Source of the DNA: Limnomonas spitsbergensis
Taxonomy: Eukaryota; Chlorophyta; Chlorophyceae; Chlamydomonadales
DNA length: 64,000 nt
Direction of reading: 5' to 3'
NCBI GenBank assembly: GCA_037349105.1
Contig: JAYJMM010000032.1
Location: forward strand, 62,001 to 126,000
The position numbers were made by a program, and so were the translations under genes. The notes beneath the pieces are model-generated. The model worked only from the letters and a program-made list of their open reading frames with translations, did no database searches and was not told where the DNA came from. The number at the start of each line of letters is the position of its first letter. The first letter of the stretch is position 1. Shown here one piece after another: positions 12,401 to 22,721 of this stretch.

Positions 12401-13070
12401 CCTTGCAGGGGGGGCGTGTGACAGCACCTACCATGAAGGGGGGGCGCGTGACACATGACCTGCATGGGGGTGCTCAAGGGGCTCGATTGTCCTACAGCTG
12501 GGCATGGCCTCCTCCCATACGCAAGCATGGCATAAGTCTAAGTCTTGCCCGAGGAATGACGGGGCATTCAGCTGTTGTCAGCTACACTCCGGCCGGAGTC
12601 TCATATGTGGCCAGGCTCCGGCCGGAGGCCGTTCGGCCGGAGGCCGCTTTAGGTCAGGCCTTTGCCCATTGGTGGCCGCGGGGAGGCCTCCTAATGGCTG
12701 CGGTACAGAGTACTCCACTTAGCACAATCTTTCAGTGCTATCTATTAGGATGGCAGGTGCGCCCACATGGGTTGCGTCTAGATAAAATCAGCACCATCTT
12801 CCAAGTTGCCTTGCCTTACCCAGAGAAGCCCAACCAGTGCTTTAGGGTTGGAACAGAAATAGTCATGGGTGGCAAAGTGATTATGTGCTCACCGCGCATC
12901 TTCCTCCTCAGTAAGCCAAGAATGGCATAGGGCCCGTCCGTCTCCATCACGAGCGTTGAAGCCAGAACATCGTCGTCCAGGTCGTCGATAAACTCGAGAA
13001 ATTCCCCGAGCTCCTCTCCCTGGAGCGTCTCACGGCAAGCACGAGCTGCGGTTTCCTTGGAAAGAGGCAT
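426..13070 (-). CDS. Five-exon gene, ~317 aa, unrecognised nuclear-type protein
   Basis: Minus-strand gene built from exons 13070-12893, 6646-6552, 1795-1385, 1087-990 and 597-426. All junctions are GT-AG and phases agree (1, 0, 0, 2), giving 317 aa from an ATG that lies four bases after a good acceptor (TTTTTGCAG), so a 5'UTR intron is likely. Residues 1-59 are acidic and helical (GEFLEFIDDLDDDVLAS). The middle is Ala/Ser/Gly-rich low complexity with a basic NLS-like patch (NKRQKLNLQ). The last 90 residues look helical and charged (KVQAYSAVQKKHFELSLIRL). I do not recognise the family. Intron 1 (12892-6647) and intron 2 (6551-1796) hold dispersed repeats and a 4.6 kb minisatellite. Two possible Ala-rich cassette exons lie in intron 1 (11648-11601 and 8150-8118), both without stops in the right phase. 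Splice choices are inferred by eye; the last three exons are the firmest. Confidence 0.6.
1896..6540. repeat. 41-bp minisatellite, ~113 copies, inside an intron
   Basis: About 113 head-to-tail 41-bp units, each carrying CCCACCATGGCAGGGTCACA. As 41 is not a multiple of three, translation cycles through all frames, so the many open frames here are an artefact. Common variants are ATGCGAGTG/ATGTGAGTG and GCTGCGTAT/GCTGTGTAT, mostly CpG-to-TpG changes. The first 1.1 kb has more diverse units (CCTAGCAGAG, CCATAGCAGG, short 39-40 bp units). A 4-bp GCGT insertion recurs 537 bp apart (5571, 6108), showing higher-order duplication. The array lies within intron 2 of the minus-strand gene. Confidence 0.95.
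8118..8150 (-). other. Possible 33-nt Ala-rich cassette exon in intron 1
   Basis: Minus-strand 33-nt block between a GATTGCAG acceptor and a GTGGGC donor. Read in phase 1, the phase required by the flanking exons, it gives an Ala-rich peptide (AAAVQTAVAAA) without stops. It sits in a module related to the one around 11601-11648. Inclusion in mRNA is inference only. Confidence 0.3.
8500..9152 (-). mobile_element. Dispersed element copy A (inverted copy at 48081-48540)
   Basis: The segment matches 48081-48540 in reverse complement. On the minus strand it starts with an ATG reading MSTSSTDSSHSGRPVKRRKD, continues through GILSFLSG, then a conserved piece (VGLSAFKASYGVFDSNIGTH, about 8765-8700), and ends in a GC-rich palindromic block (8528-8620, GGCGCGGCGAAGCCGCGC). 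The other copy preserves MSSESS, GIFSFLSG and a diverged VGLSGF-DSNIST. Conserved reading in both copies suggests a transposon-derived protein start; the family is not identified. Both copies carry stops. Confidence 0.5.
9463..9537. other. Two overlapping perfect inverted repeats (25-bp and 12-bp stems)
   Basis: Arms 9463-9487 and 9503-9527 are perfectly complementary over 25 bp. The intervening 15 nt contain CTTGAGGGATAT (9489-9500), complementary to ATATCCCTCAAG (9526-9537). The two hairpins are mutually exclusive or pseudoknot-like. It lies within intron 1 of the minus-strand gene. Confidence 0.85.
10769..10923. repeat. 155-bp repeat, inverted copy at 38166-38320
   Basis: By eye the 155 bp are the exact reverse complement of 38166-38320. 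Includes GATCGGTTCCGATCGG. Identity across 27 kb suggests a recent transposition or duplication. Confidence 0.8.
11601..11648 (-). other. Possible 48-nt Ala-rich cassette exon in intron 1
   Basis: Minus-strand 48-nt block preceded by a pyrimidine-containing GCCTGCAG acceptor and followed by GTGGAGG. In phase 1 it encodes Ala/Ile/Thr with no stop (AAAAIAAAATTAAAA). The flanking intron sequence (GGAAATGATTCAATC) resembles that beside the 8118-8150 block, so the two may be duplicated cassettes. RNA evidence would decide. Confidence 0.3.
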
Positions 13071-13075
13071 TGTCC

Positions 13076-15149
13076 TGCAAAAATGAAAATCGCGTCATGA
13101 GCTGATCTCAGAGGAAGGCCCAAAGCACAAGTAGGAGAAAGCCCTGACAAGAAGCCTCCCACCTCCAAACTTCCACCCAGAGTCGTGGGGAGTCTTGACA
13201 AATGATATTACAAATAATGCAGCAGACGTGAAATGGAAAGAAAGAGAGAACAAAGCTCTATAGCTCGTGAAAGTGAAAGCTCGAATGTGTGGACATTTTA
13301 CATATATACATGGTGTGGAGATGGATATTGTATTGAGGATTCACTCTCTGTATCTTCTACTGTTAGCAAGATTTTAAGAATGTATTGGCGAATCATGGCG
13401 GAGCGAGAGTTCGAGTGAGCATAGGCAGCTGCTTTGCCATGCGGAGGTGCTCGAGGCTGCTTCGCTCTTCTGGAGGTGTGTCAAGGAGCGCATGATGCTG
13501 CGTTGACCCTCTGAGGCCGTGGGGGGGCCGTTGGAGTGAGGATGTCTGAGAACGCATGGGGGCTGCGATGACAGCTCGCTGTGCTCCTGGACTCGGCAAT
13601 GCCTGTTGACCATGCCACTCTATTTGGCCTTTCACATTGGTATCTTCAGAACTTCTTGTTCTCATGAAAATTGTATAACAGGGTCTTTGGCACAACCCGA
13701 ATCTCGTGCCTGCATGGCCTGAGCGTACACACGCTCGGCATCCCCTCTCTCTGCCATGTGAGCACGACTCACATATTTATCGTCCCAGCCGCTAGGGCAC
13801 TTGCTCCAGCTCTTCTACCGACCCCTATGTGGCCTCTGTCGAGCTTGACAGCCACCACTTCGTGTTCATTTAGAGGAGTCCTTGAGCGTTGGCTATGTGT
13901 CTGTACCTCCCATGCAGGTGCCTCTCGGCATACACACTTTTCCACGATGTCCTTTATCTGCGGATGCCTTTCTCTAAGATAAGAAAGGGCATATGGCCTG
14001 GGGAATCAGATCCAATTGAATTAGGCATGCTGCCTCTACGCCAGCTCCGCCGCTCCCTCTGACGGTAGTCCTGGCCTGGCGGCGCTTCCCTTTGGCCTCA
14101 CATCAGGCTGTGCCTTCTGCTAGATTGGTGCTGTCTGCCTGCGAGGTGCGCGACTCTGGCTTGAGGGCTGCACCGCTGGAAAATGAGCTGTCTTGCATTC
14201 AAGGGCCCGCCTGCCTATCTGATTTAAATCCTTCCAGTGGCTAAGGTGTGATGTGCACCCGCTGCTTAAGTTATTCTGCTGGCTTCCGAATTGTCCGCAT
14301 CTCTTGCAGAAGCCCTCCACAGCCTTCCCCCCTCGATGTCGGTTGTCCGTCACGCTCACCAGGTTGCCGGCATGCCATGCAGGAATGCCACTCTCAGGAA
14401 GAGCTGCTGCCTATGGTTGTTGCCCTCCTTTTATCATACATTCTACTATTTATGCTGTTGTTGTAGGGGACGACGCTGCTGGCTAGTGGCTGCGGTGAGG
14501 GTGGCGAGAGGTGAGGCGTGCTGTGTGAGGATGCCAGGCTGTCACAAGATCAAATGGCCGTCACTGCCATCTGGCCTCGCTGCTGCCTGGCAAGCTATCT
14601 GCCTCCTTGGTGCATGGGGGGCTACAGTGCTCTCGAGGTGGTACTCCTTCCCTGCCCTAGCCCCCGCTTCGCGCGGCAGATTCCACTCGACTTCTGCTTG
14701 CTATCGCTCCAGGGCGCTATCGGGGAGGTGCTGGTCACGGTCACAACGCCACTTGGTCCAGGCGCTGCTGTGGCATCTGCCGCTACACGGCGTTGCTGAG
14801 GCGAGGCAGGCCACCGGCAGGGCCCTCATGTTTCCGGTGAAGGCACGCTCAAATGGAGCAGGGGGCACGCACGGGCTGATTGATGGTTGGGGCGAGGGGC
14901 GGGCCGCACTGACTCCCTCATCCGCAGTGACACGCTCATCCCCGCCCTCCCTGGATCCACACACATCATGTTGTTGTTGGAAGCTTGGTGGAAGCTCAGA
15001 CCTTGCTGTATGTTGCCAATGCTGTCCATGCTCCTCTGCCTGAACCCTAGGACCCCCCTCCCTGTACCATTTGCTACCGACCCCTAACATTCTTGTGCAG
15101 AGTGGGGAGATCGTGCTGAACGGCCTTGCGTGTGTGAGACCCGACGAAG
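13076..15149. other. No gene recognised; upstream region of the minus-strand gene
   Basis: Presumably holds the promoter and a 5'UTR exon of the minus-strand gene starting at 13070, but no motif can be named. Short open frames on both strands lack paired splice sites or recognisable domains. The GC content is high and non-repetitive. Confidence 0.4.
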
Positions 15150-18100
15150 ATGCAAGAGTTGGTGGTGAACGCAGTCGTACGTCAAAACATTGATGAGGAG
15201 GTGCTGCATGTGGGGTTATTAGGAGCAGGGGCCAGAGCAGGCAGGATGACGGAGGAGGTTCTGCAGAAGGGCGACCAGCCAGACGCAAGCGCTTGCTTTC
15301 TTCACCATCTCCCATGCATGGCTTACGAAGTCTACCTGTGCAGGGGTGGTTTGAGGTGCATGCCACGGAGCCTGCATCTCAGGCAAAGCTTGTCCTCTGC
15401 CTCTCAGATGGCGCACACTGTGCCGCCGCCATTTTACTTTGTTCCCACTCACGAGCTGTGTCTCGAGTGCATCCTGAACGCGCAAACGGACTGCTGCATG
15501 CTGCGCACACTCACAGTTGACAGCCGTCAGCATGCGGCTCACGAGCCGCAAGCAGCTGCTCGTGTACCGCGTCTTCTCTGCCCCACTGAGCACGTTCAAG
15601 GATATTGACTTTTTCACAAGAGCTCCTGCAGGCGCTGGCGATTTGACATGCACCTGCAGGTGCGTGGGGAAGAGAGGGGGGGAGGCGGAGACGGAGGGGA
15701 GCAGCTGGGGGCAGGCACTCTTGAGGGGCCCCATTTGGAGAGGGGAGGGGAGGCATAATTATGAGGTGCTATGGTTTCCTGACAGCGCTCCTTTCGGTCA
15801 GAATCGCCTTTGATGGGGGCTACCCCGCGGCCACCCGAGGGAAGGGTCTTGAACCCTATGCTTGATAACCTATGGCTGAGAATGCAAGGAGTGCATCTGG
15901 TTGGCTACTCCTGTTGGCCCCGCGACCGCCGGTTGCCAGAGGGCAGCTTCAGGCGGATGATCCCTGCGCTCCAGTTGTTGTCAGTTTCTGTCGAGCAAGT
16001 GTGTTGTACGTCGTCATATTGCGCCAGAATGCACGCTGGCTGGCTGCCGTCTCCCCGCTGTGAGGCGCTGTGCGTCCTCGCCCACCTGCTGGCCCCGCAT
16101 TGCTGACCCTCCTCGTCCCCCCGCGCCACTCTAGCGCAGCCAGAGGAGCCCGAGCTCGATAGCGCCATCACAATTGAGGCCGGCATGGACAAGACGGCGC
16201 CCTTGCCACTCTACCCATCCTGCGACCCCGACTAATAAGGCATCGGTGGAAGTGGCGGCGACCGCGGCCCATCCCGTGACCGCGCCAGGAAAGGCCGAGG
16301 CGACAGAGGCCCATCCCGGTGACAGCGGCGGCGACGGCGGCTCCAGTGACCGTGACTAGCTAGATGGCGGCGGCGGCGGTTGCTCCCGCTCCCGCGTCTG
16401 GAAAGGCCTTGGAGGTGCGCCTGCCTCAGCACCTCATACCTCCGCCCCTCCGCCGCTGCTTGCGCCGCCCTGACATGGTCGCCTCGAGTAGTGCGGCGTC
16501 GCAGCCGTTGATCCTGGTGACCAGCTCGGGGCCGATTGCGCCACGGAGCTTCTTGCTACGCACTGTCAGCACAGATGCCCCGATTTGAGCTGCAGCTTGG
16601 CCTGCTGCACCTCCAGCTGCCGCCGCCCGTCCTTCTCCGCAGCCGTCCGCGTGCCGTCAAGTTGCCTTCCGGCAGCGCGCCTACTCCGAGTTGTCCCGCT
16701 TCAGCCTTGACAGCCTTTCGGCCTGAGACGCCGGCATCGCCACCAACTCCATCTCTGCATGCAGCGTATGGGCTCCGAGACCAGCAGTGCTCCTTTGCTC
16801 TGAGGACTGAGGTACATGCCTTTACCTCGCTGCGTGGGTTGTGGACATCGTGCTGGAGCTGTCTCAGTTGGGCCGGACTGCTGGGCAGGATTGGGGGCTG
16901 GTCTGGGCTGGAAGGACTGGGAGGCTGAGCTGGGCTGGGCAGGACTGAGGGGCTGGGCTGGGAGCCAGGTGAGAACGGACTGTATGGTGAGGGGCTGGGC
17001 TGCGCTGGCTGGATGGGAGGCGGTCAGGTGTCCAGTGCAGGGTTGTGGGGGGCTGGGCCTAGCTGGTTGCATGAGGGCACCTGAGCAATACCGATCATTC
17101 TCTAAAGTGTGTAGCGCCTAAAAAGCGCGATCCGGGAGGCGGACGTTACGCTTGGGCTGTTGCAGGTTGCTGCCCGGGTCACATAGGCATGCTGCACTTG
17201 TGGGGAATGGGTGAAGGCGAAAATATTACTCATCATGTCAATCGGGTTCGGAGGAAATGGCGACTAATGAGCATTGCGCTCGTATGGCTGATGAGGCACC
17301 ACAGCTACTTCAACGGGGGCTCTGGGGAAAAAGGCACACCTACTGGGCACCCGTGCTAAGTGCACAGATGCACACACGCAGGTGTCTGAGGGCCAGGCAT
17401 GGCGAGACCACGTCATATGGTACACTTCTGGCAAACAATTGCAGCACGCATACTTGCCTTCGCACCCCGTCTGAGCGCAACACATACACACTGCAAGCAC
17501 ACACACGCGCCTTCCTGCCCCCTGTGTGCGACATTGCAAGCACACACAGATGTACCTTTGTGCCCTTTGCACACAACAGATGCGGCGAGACCTTATGATG
17601 GCGCACACCCACTGTGCTGAGCTGACCAAGGAAGTCGCTGCCCTTGGTGGAGGCCAAGCAACAAAGCAGCACGGCGCATCCGCCGGCAGCGATAACAGCC
17701 TGCCCGTCCTCCCTGCCTACGAAACAGCGGCGACCGAGAGTGTGCACCTGGAGCAGCTGCTGCCGAGGGTGCATCTATGTGCTCACCTCATATGTGAAAT
17801 CCAAGCACGGTGCGGATGAGGCGGCAGCCGCCCGCCTGGTGACGGATGCTGAGGCACCAGCATAGGGGTGGCCGGCAACAGCTGCTTGACAATGGATGGG
17901 CGGCGGCACCTGACAATGGTGGACCGGTGCGACACCCATGCCAACGATGCCATGGCGGCTGCGGCTACTGCTGCTGTCAGATGGGGGCTGGCAGCGAAGG
18001 CAGCAGTCCCCAAGGGGATTTTGATAGCCTTGCTTTCAGAGCCGAGAGCTTCATGAGCTCCTGCAGGCTACCCAGGTGAGGTGGGGTGTGCAGTGGGTGG

Positions 18101-18920
18101 GAGGAGGGCAGATATGTCTTCCACTGCTTCCGTCTGCCGGCAGGGAGGGGTGAGATGGGGCTTGAGGGGAAAGGGACCCAATGGCCAGCAGTCTCATACC
18201 ACCCAAGTTTGGCTTCTGTGCCTGAACAAGCTTTTGCCGGGAGCACTGCCAGTTGCACTGCCCTTGGTGCGGTTGAGATACATTCGAAAGGCATCGGGCG
18301 TATTTGCGGGGTCATGATGCCGTTCGAAATGGCCCTGTGCCCCCTCTCCCCTTGGTCCACTGTCATCAAAACCACTCTGACGCAGGGCCCCATTCTGTTA
18401 TAGGGTTTGCAGGCCTTCTGAATGGTGTGGGACTCCCAAGGCACAGGGTATGCATGCTATGTACAAGGTGTCATTGTTGCCCCCGGACCATGTCCCCCCC
18501 CTCAAACACAGGTGGTTGAGTCACGGAGCAAGGAGCCGCAGCAGCGTGTGGAGCATCTGGTCTGACTCATATCCCTCATGTAGGTGCGGCTGGCCGAGGC
18601 CATGCCGCTGTATGAGGCTTCACAGTCGTGCCACGGCCAGGCGGCCGCCCACGAGCATGAGGCGCTGCAAGAGTAATCCGCAGCTCTGCTGAGCGCGGGC
18701 GCTGCGTGCGAGGCGCGGCTGCGGTAGCGGCTGTCGAATGCCGCGTCTGGTGGACAGCAGGCTTTCGGGTGTATGGCGGCATCCTGCGGTTCCCATACAC
18801 TCGGCTCGCTGTCCTGTGGTGAGGCGGCGCTGGGCCCCTGAGCTGCCGTCCCCCCTCGCAATCTGAGGAGGACAGCTGTGAGCCCCACAGCCGTCGTCCA
18901 GAGCAGGTCCCAGGCATCTC
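15150..18920. pseudogene. Scattered coiled-coil coding fragments, probably decayed
   Basis: Several short stretches look coding but cannot be joined. On plus: the 15531-15610 region (MRLTSRKQLLVYRVFSAPLS), 16140-16215 (PEEPELDSAITIEAGMDKTA, ending in TAATAA), 17577-17640 (MRRDLMMAHTHCAELTKEVA) and 18585-18720 (VRLAEAMPLYEASQSCHGQA, then EALQE, a TAA, SAALL). On minus: about 15620-15530 (REDAVHEQLLAAREPHADG, before a GTGAGT donor) and about 18062-18000 (LQELMKLSALKARLSKS, after a CCTGCAG acceptor). Heptad-like composition, stops and mixed strands suggest remnants of one or more multi-exon coiled-coil genes. No function is assigned. Confidence 0.25.
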
Positions 18921-20397
18921 AACAGACGCTGGACGGCTCTACGGGCGATATCGTGGGGCTTAGGGTAGCAAGGCCCTCAGCCTGGAGCGCGTCCTTTGCT
19001 TCCGCCCGATGACTGACCAGCTCAGAGCTGTCAGAGGGTTGCAGCGTAGTGTGGAAGCGGCAACTACCCAGGGCCACTTGCCCACAGCGAGGCTAGACGA
19101 GAAAAGGGGATTTAGACTAACCCCCAAAGTGGATTTGGGGGGCTGGACAGCAGGGACGGGGAGGGGCGTGATAGCATGCATGTGTCTTGTCACAGGAAAA
19201 CCAACGTTTGTGTTTTCGCTCTTAGAAATAAGGTTAGGAAATCGAGAATTTCAAGGGGGGGTCTGCAGGGGTCAAGTGTTAAACTAAGCCCCTGCTTACT
19301 CGCGGAAGGCCGTACAACCCTGCCTATACCCTACTATCTTACGTCTTACGTCTTACATTTTAATTGTCTTACCATTCTTTCTTCTTAATAATGCAGCATT
19401 TACTAGGGGTGTTTTTCGGGTCTTACCCTTTATTCTTCTTTCTTCTTGTGTGAAAGTTTTGTATGCGATTTTGGAACGCTTTATTATTATTAATTGTATT
19501 ATCATCATTACCGTAGATTCGGTTAGCCTTCCCTCATAATTAATGTTGTTTGGGGGTGAGGGTTATGTCCGAGAGATACATCAAATATTCATTATTTGGG
19601 GTGAGGGGCTCGAATCTTTAAATATTAATAAGATCGAAATCGCTGCCGAGGCCCCCGTCGCCACCGCCTGTCTCCGTTCGTTCATTTGACGTCTGGTGCA
19701 ACGGGTACCGCATTATTCACGTACCGGTACAAGATAGAGCTGAGCTTTCAAGCGCTGTTCATAAAGAGGCTGCACATTCAAGGTCTAGCGTGATGGCTTA
19801 AGATGTCACATGGTCTGCTTTCTTATTTCGATCTCTCTTCAGACCTGGGTTCTTCATTCGATTTAATGTGATGGCCTTCTGATTTCGATCTCTCATATCT
19901 CTCACCTGGTCAGCCCGCTTACTTCGATCTCTCTTCTGACATGTGTTCTTATTTCGATCTCATGTGATGGCCTTCTGGTTTCGATCTCTCATCTGGTCAG
20001 CCCTCTTCTTTCGATATCTCTTCTTACATTTGTTCTTGTTTCGATCTCATGTGATGGCCTTCTGGTTTCGATCTCTCATCTGATATGCTACCTTGGGGAT
20101 CGTGTCCCCCTTGAAAGGCCAGCTTGACATGGACCCAGCCTTGAAGATGGCTGAGGAGCCTCGGCTGGGGCCAACACCCACTGCTTACAAAAGGGCACGC
20201 GCAATGGAGGGTTGGCTGTTGAAAGAGCTAGATACACAGGGCCTCAGAGCAGTGTCTGGGGGGGGGTCGTGAGAAAGGGCAAGGGGTGCTCTTAATGTGT
20301 CTTCAAGGGCAGCCACTCAGTTAAGTGCAAGCTTTGAACTCATTTGTTTTGGGTAGTGCCGGTACTATATCGAAAAAGACATTGATGGGAGGCCTGC
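18921..20397. other. Gene-free stretch, AT-rich from ~19300
   Basis: Composition changes sharply near 19300 from GC-rich to AT-rich with TTATTATTATT runs. Apart from the 19790-20090 repeat, nothing coding is visible. Confidence 0.5.
19790..20090. repeat. Imperfect ~87-bp tandem repeat, about 4 copies
   Basis: The landmark TGATGGC starts at 19791, 19869, 19965 and 20052 (spacings 78, 96, 87). Units contain TTTCGATCTCTC and CTGGTCAGCCC. Confidence 0.75.
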
Positions 20398-20589
20398 ATG
20401 TTGTACCGGCACCATGTTGAGGGTCATCAGTGTTGTCAAGTGTGCTTCGATGATTTTTTCTCTGCTGATTTGAGTGCTGAACTGGATGAAATGCATGGCA
20501 GATGTGAGGCCTTTAACACTGCTCTTAAGCAAATTTCGGTGCCGAGGGAACGGATTAAACAAAAAAATCTGCCCAGAAGGCAGCATTAA
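20398..20589 (+). CDS. Small unrecognised frame, 63 aa
   Basis: ATG-initiated frame with plausible codon use (FSADLSAELDEMHGRCEAF, KQISVPRERIKQKNLPRRQ). It has CxxC (QCCQVCF) near the N-terminus and a charged, helical remainder. It is flanked by AT-rich non-coding DNA, with no splice signals that link it to a neighbour. It could be an exon or a transposase fragment; real expression is uncertain. Confidence 0.25.
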   Translation: MLYRHHVEGHQCCQVCFDDFFSADLSAELDEMHGRCEAFNTALKQISVPRERIKQKNLPRRQH

Positions 20590-20954
20590 ACAACTGATTT
20601 TGCCCCGAGGGCAGAATGAAAAGAAATAATTAATTGATACCCGAGGGAAGGCAAATCAAATCTACGGTATTATTATTATAATCGTTAGTTTTATGTATTA
20701 TTATTTTATTAATTTGATCTATAATTATTATCATCAATTCTGATAAGCGTTACTTTCGTGTATGCAGTGTCCTCCCATTGACTTGCCCTGCCCCCTGACA
20801 TCATTTCCAAGTGGAATCAAATCAACCAGTAGAGAATTCAAGGGAGGACAGCAACAGGGGTTGCACCGAGCTGGAGATGAGGAGGAGACTACAAACACCT
20901 GTGCTGCCTTGCTGGAGGTGAGGAGGGAGCACAGGATCGCCTTATGGAGATCCC

Positions 20955-22112
20955 ATGACACCGGCTGCGCGCATCCCGGCTCCTGTGTTACAGCGCATGG
21001 TGTCTGATTCCACACTCACAGGAAGCTACCAGACGCTTGCATCCCGGCACATGGGGATCTTTGTGTGGCTCGCGTTCTCACACATATTGCTTGCTGCTGA
21101 TGGTACTGCTGCGGCATCCGCTGCTCTCTCTCTGGATCTCGAGCCAAAGCAACATGCGCAGCGCGTGGCCTCGTCGGTCGCGGCGGCGCTGTACTCTGAT
21201 GGGGCTCTGGGCATGCTGCGGGAGCTCCTCTTGACCGCAATGGCAGGACCCGCTGCATCGGCTGCGAACTCTGCAGCGGGACCAGCTGCAGCGGCGGCGA
21301 TTTCGGGACCCGGATCAGGATTGGCTAGTGGATCAGCTGCGGTTGCATCGGCAGCGGGGTTGGCAGCGCCGGCGGGATTGGCAGGAGCAACGTCGGCGCC
21401 AGTCGACGTGGATGGAGACACGGTGATGGATGGGGGGCTGTTGATAACGCAGCCTGACACGAGAGGTGTGGCGGGCCCAGGCCCGTCGGGCGGATGGTCT
21501 CCTGCTACCAGTGTCCCTTTCGCCGAGACTCTTTGTACGCAGATCGTCGTGCGCATTCTAGGCCTGCCTGCTAACCTACCTCCTCGTCCTAGTCATCATC
21601 TTCAGCAGACGCAGATGTAGCAGCAGGCACCGCCGCCGCAGCAGCAGATGCAGTTGCAGACAGAGGTGCCTGGAGGGCAGAGAGGTGGCATCAGTGCCAG
21701 AGGCAGGGACCTAAGCAGGGGCGGGAGCGGGAGCAGCTCCCGAGCCTTCGGCTTGGGCGGTTTTGGGGGTGGGGAGTTCCTGAGCCTGATGTGCGTGCCT
21801 CACCTGTGGACCAGCGCAGCCTCCCTTGCTCCGATATCCGCCCGGCTCGTCAGGCGCGCCGTCTCCGAGCTGACAGGCTCCTCTCTGTCAGCGGAGGTGG
21901 CAGGCAGCTGCGGTGCCATTTGGGGGTGCGGCGCCTGAGCGGCTGGGAGGTGCTCCAGCGGGGGGTGCGGCGACGGGGATCTTGAGGGGCTCCGGCGGGC
22001 TAGTGGGCTATGAGGGTGCGGCGCTGGCGGAGCGCCTGCGCTTGGCCCTGCTGGATGGGGGGGTGGGCAGGCGGGCGGGTGCGTTAGCCGCTCTGCTCGG
22101 GAACATGATTGA
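20955..22112 (+). pseudogene. Ala/Gly-rich gene relic with in-frame TAG and a frameshift
   Basis: From ATG at 20955 a 221-codon frame runs to a TAG at about 21618-21620: a hydrophobic/helical start (MGIFVWLAFSHILLAADG), then a long Ala/Gly/Pro-rich linker. The same frame reopens directly after the TAG through a Gln-rich stretch (QQAPPPQQQMQLQTEVPGG) and Gly/Ser-rich sequence to 21938, so the TAG looks like a CAG-to-TAG change in a CAG tract. From about 21905 coding signal moves to another frame (ALAERLRLALLDGGVGRR) and stops at a good donor, ATGATTGAG|GTAAGAG, at 22112/22113. I do not recognise the protein. It may instead be a multi-exon gene whose introns I have missed. Confidence 0.35.
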
Positions 22113-22257
22113 GGTAAGAGTGCTGATTAGCCTGTCTGATAGTTCATAAATGCCACTGCTGTATGAATACTGGTAGTAGCTGGCGGAGCACCTGTGCTTG
22201 GCCTTGCCGGACGACGGGGGGGGCGGGTGCTCACTGCTCGGTAACATCATAGAGGCA
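22020..22257 (+). repeat. Tandem duplication of an exon end
   Basis: Segment 22025-22112 (GAGCGCCTGCGCTTGGCCCT ... ACATGATTGAG) recurs in decayed form at about 22187-22257 (GAGCACCTGTGCTTGGCCTT ... ACATCATAGAG), with several CpG-to-TpG changes. Confidence 0.65.
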
Positions 22258-22260
22258 CTG

Positions 22261-22400
22261 TAGGGATTTTGAATGTACCGCTAGAGTGTATGAATGTACT
22301 GCTTGAGTGTATGACTGGACAGCATGAGCATGAATGTACTGCCTGAGTATGAAATTACCAATTGAGTATGAATCTACAGCTTGAGTACGAATGCATAAAT
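22261..22400. repeat. Degenerate ~22-bp tandem repeat
   Basis: Imperfect units built on TGAGTATGAATGTACTGC. They end just before a candidate acceptor (TTGTGCAG) at about 22410. Confidence 0.55.
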
Positions 22401-22721
22401 AAATTGTGCAGGAGGTAGAGCAACTGACAGCCAGTACTTATTTTGATATCTCAGCCACATATCACCTACGTGTCAGCGATAATCCATCCTCCAGCTACAT
22501 GCCCCAAATGCGATCAGCCATGCGCCCATACTGCTTGGACTGCCAGCTGCAGACCAGCCCAGAGTCGGTCCCCATTGCCGAAACTAGGTGTAAGGCAGCC
22601 ACGAGACATGGCCTGCCAATGGTGGCCTTGGAAAAAAAAAAACTCAGCCAGTCCCATGAGGCGCCTTCTTGGCTACAATTGAGGTTGCAGCCCACAGGGC
22701 AAAACGGAGGTAAAAGAAGCA

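Larger units (their letters stand above)
6900..12650. repeat. Dispersed repeat modules filling intron 1
   Basis: No coding signal apart from the candidate cassettes. A roughly 200-250 bp module occurs at least four times: about 7660-7880 in one orientation, and about 10430-10590, 10930-11060 and 11820-12060 in the other. Landmarks are GCCCCACCATGC and CATCCACCAGGGTGGCA. A second shared stretch (TTGGTTGAGGATCTACCCCT) is at about 10149 and 11530. The segment 12310-12400 reappears inverted at about 37690-37790. Confidence 0.7.

Noticed and set aside
16174..16928. Ala/Pro-rich frames on plus
   Set aside because: GC-rich low-complexity DNA stays open by chance; no splice context or family.
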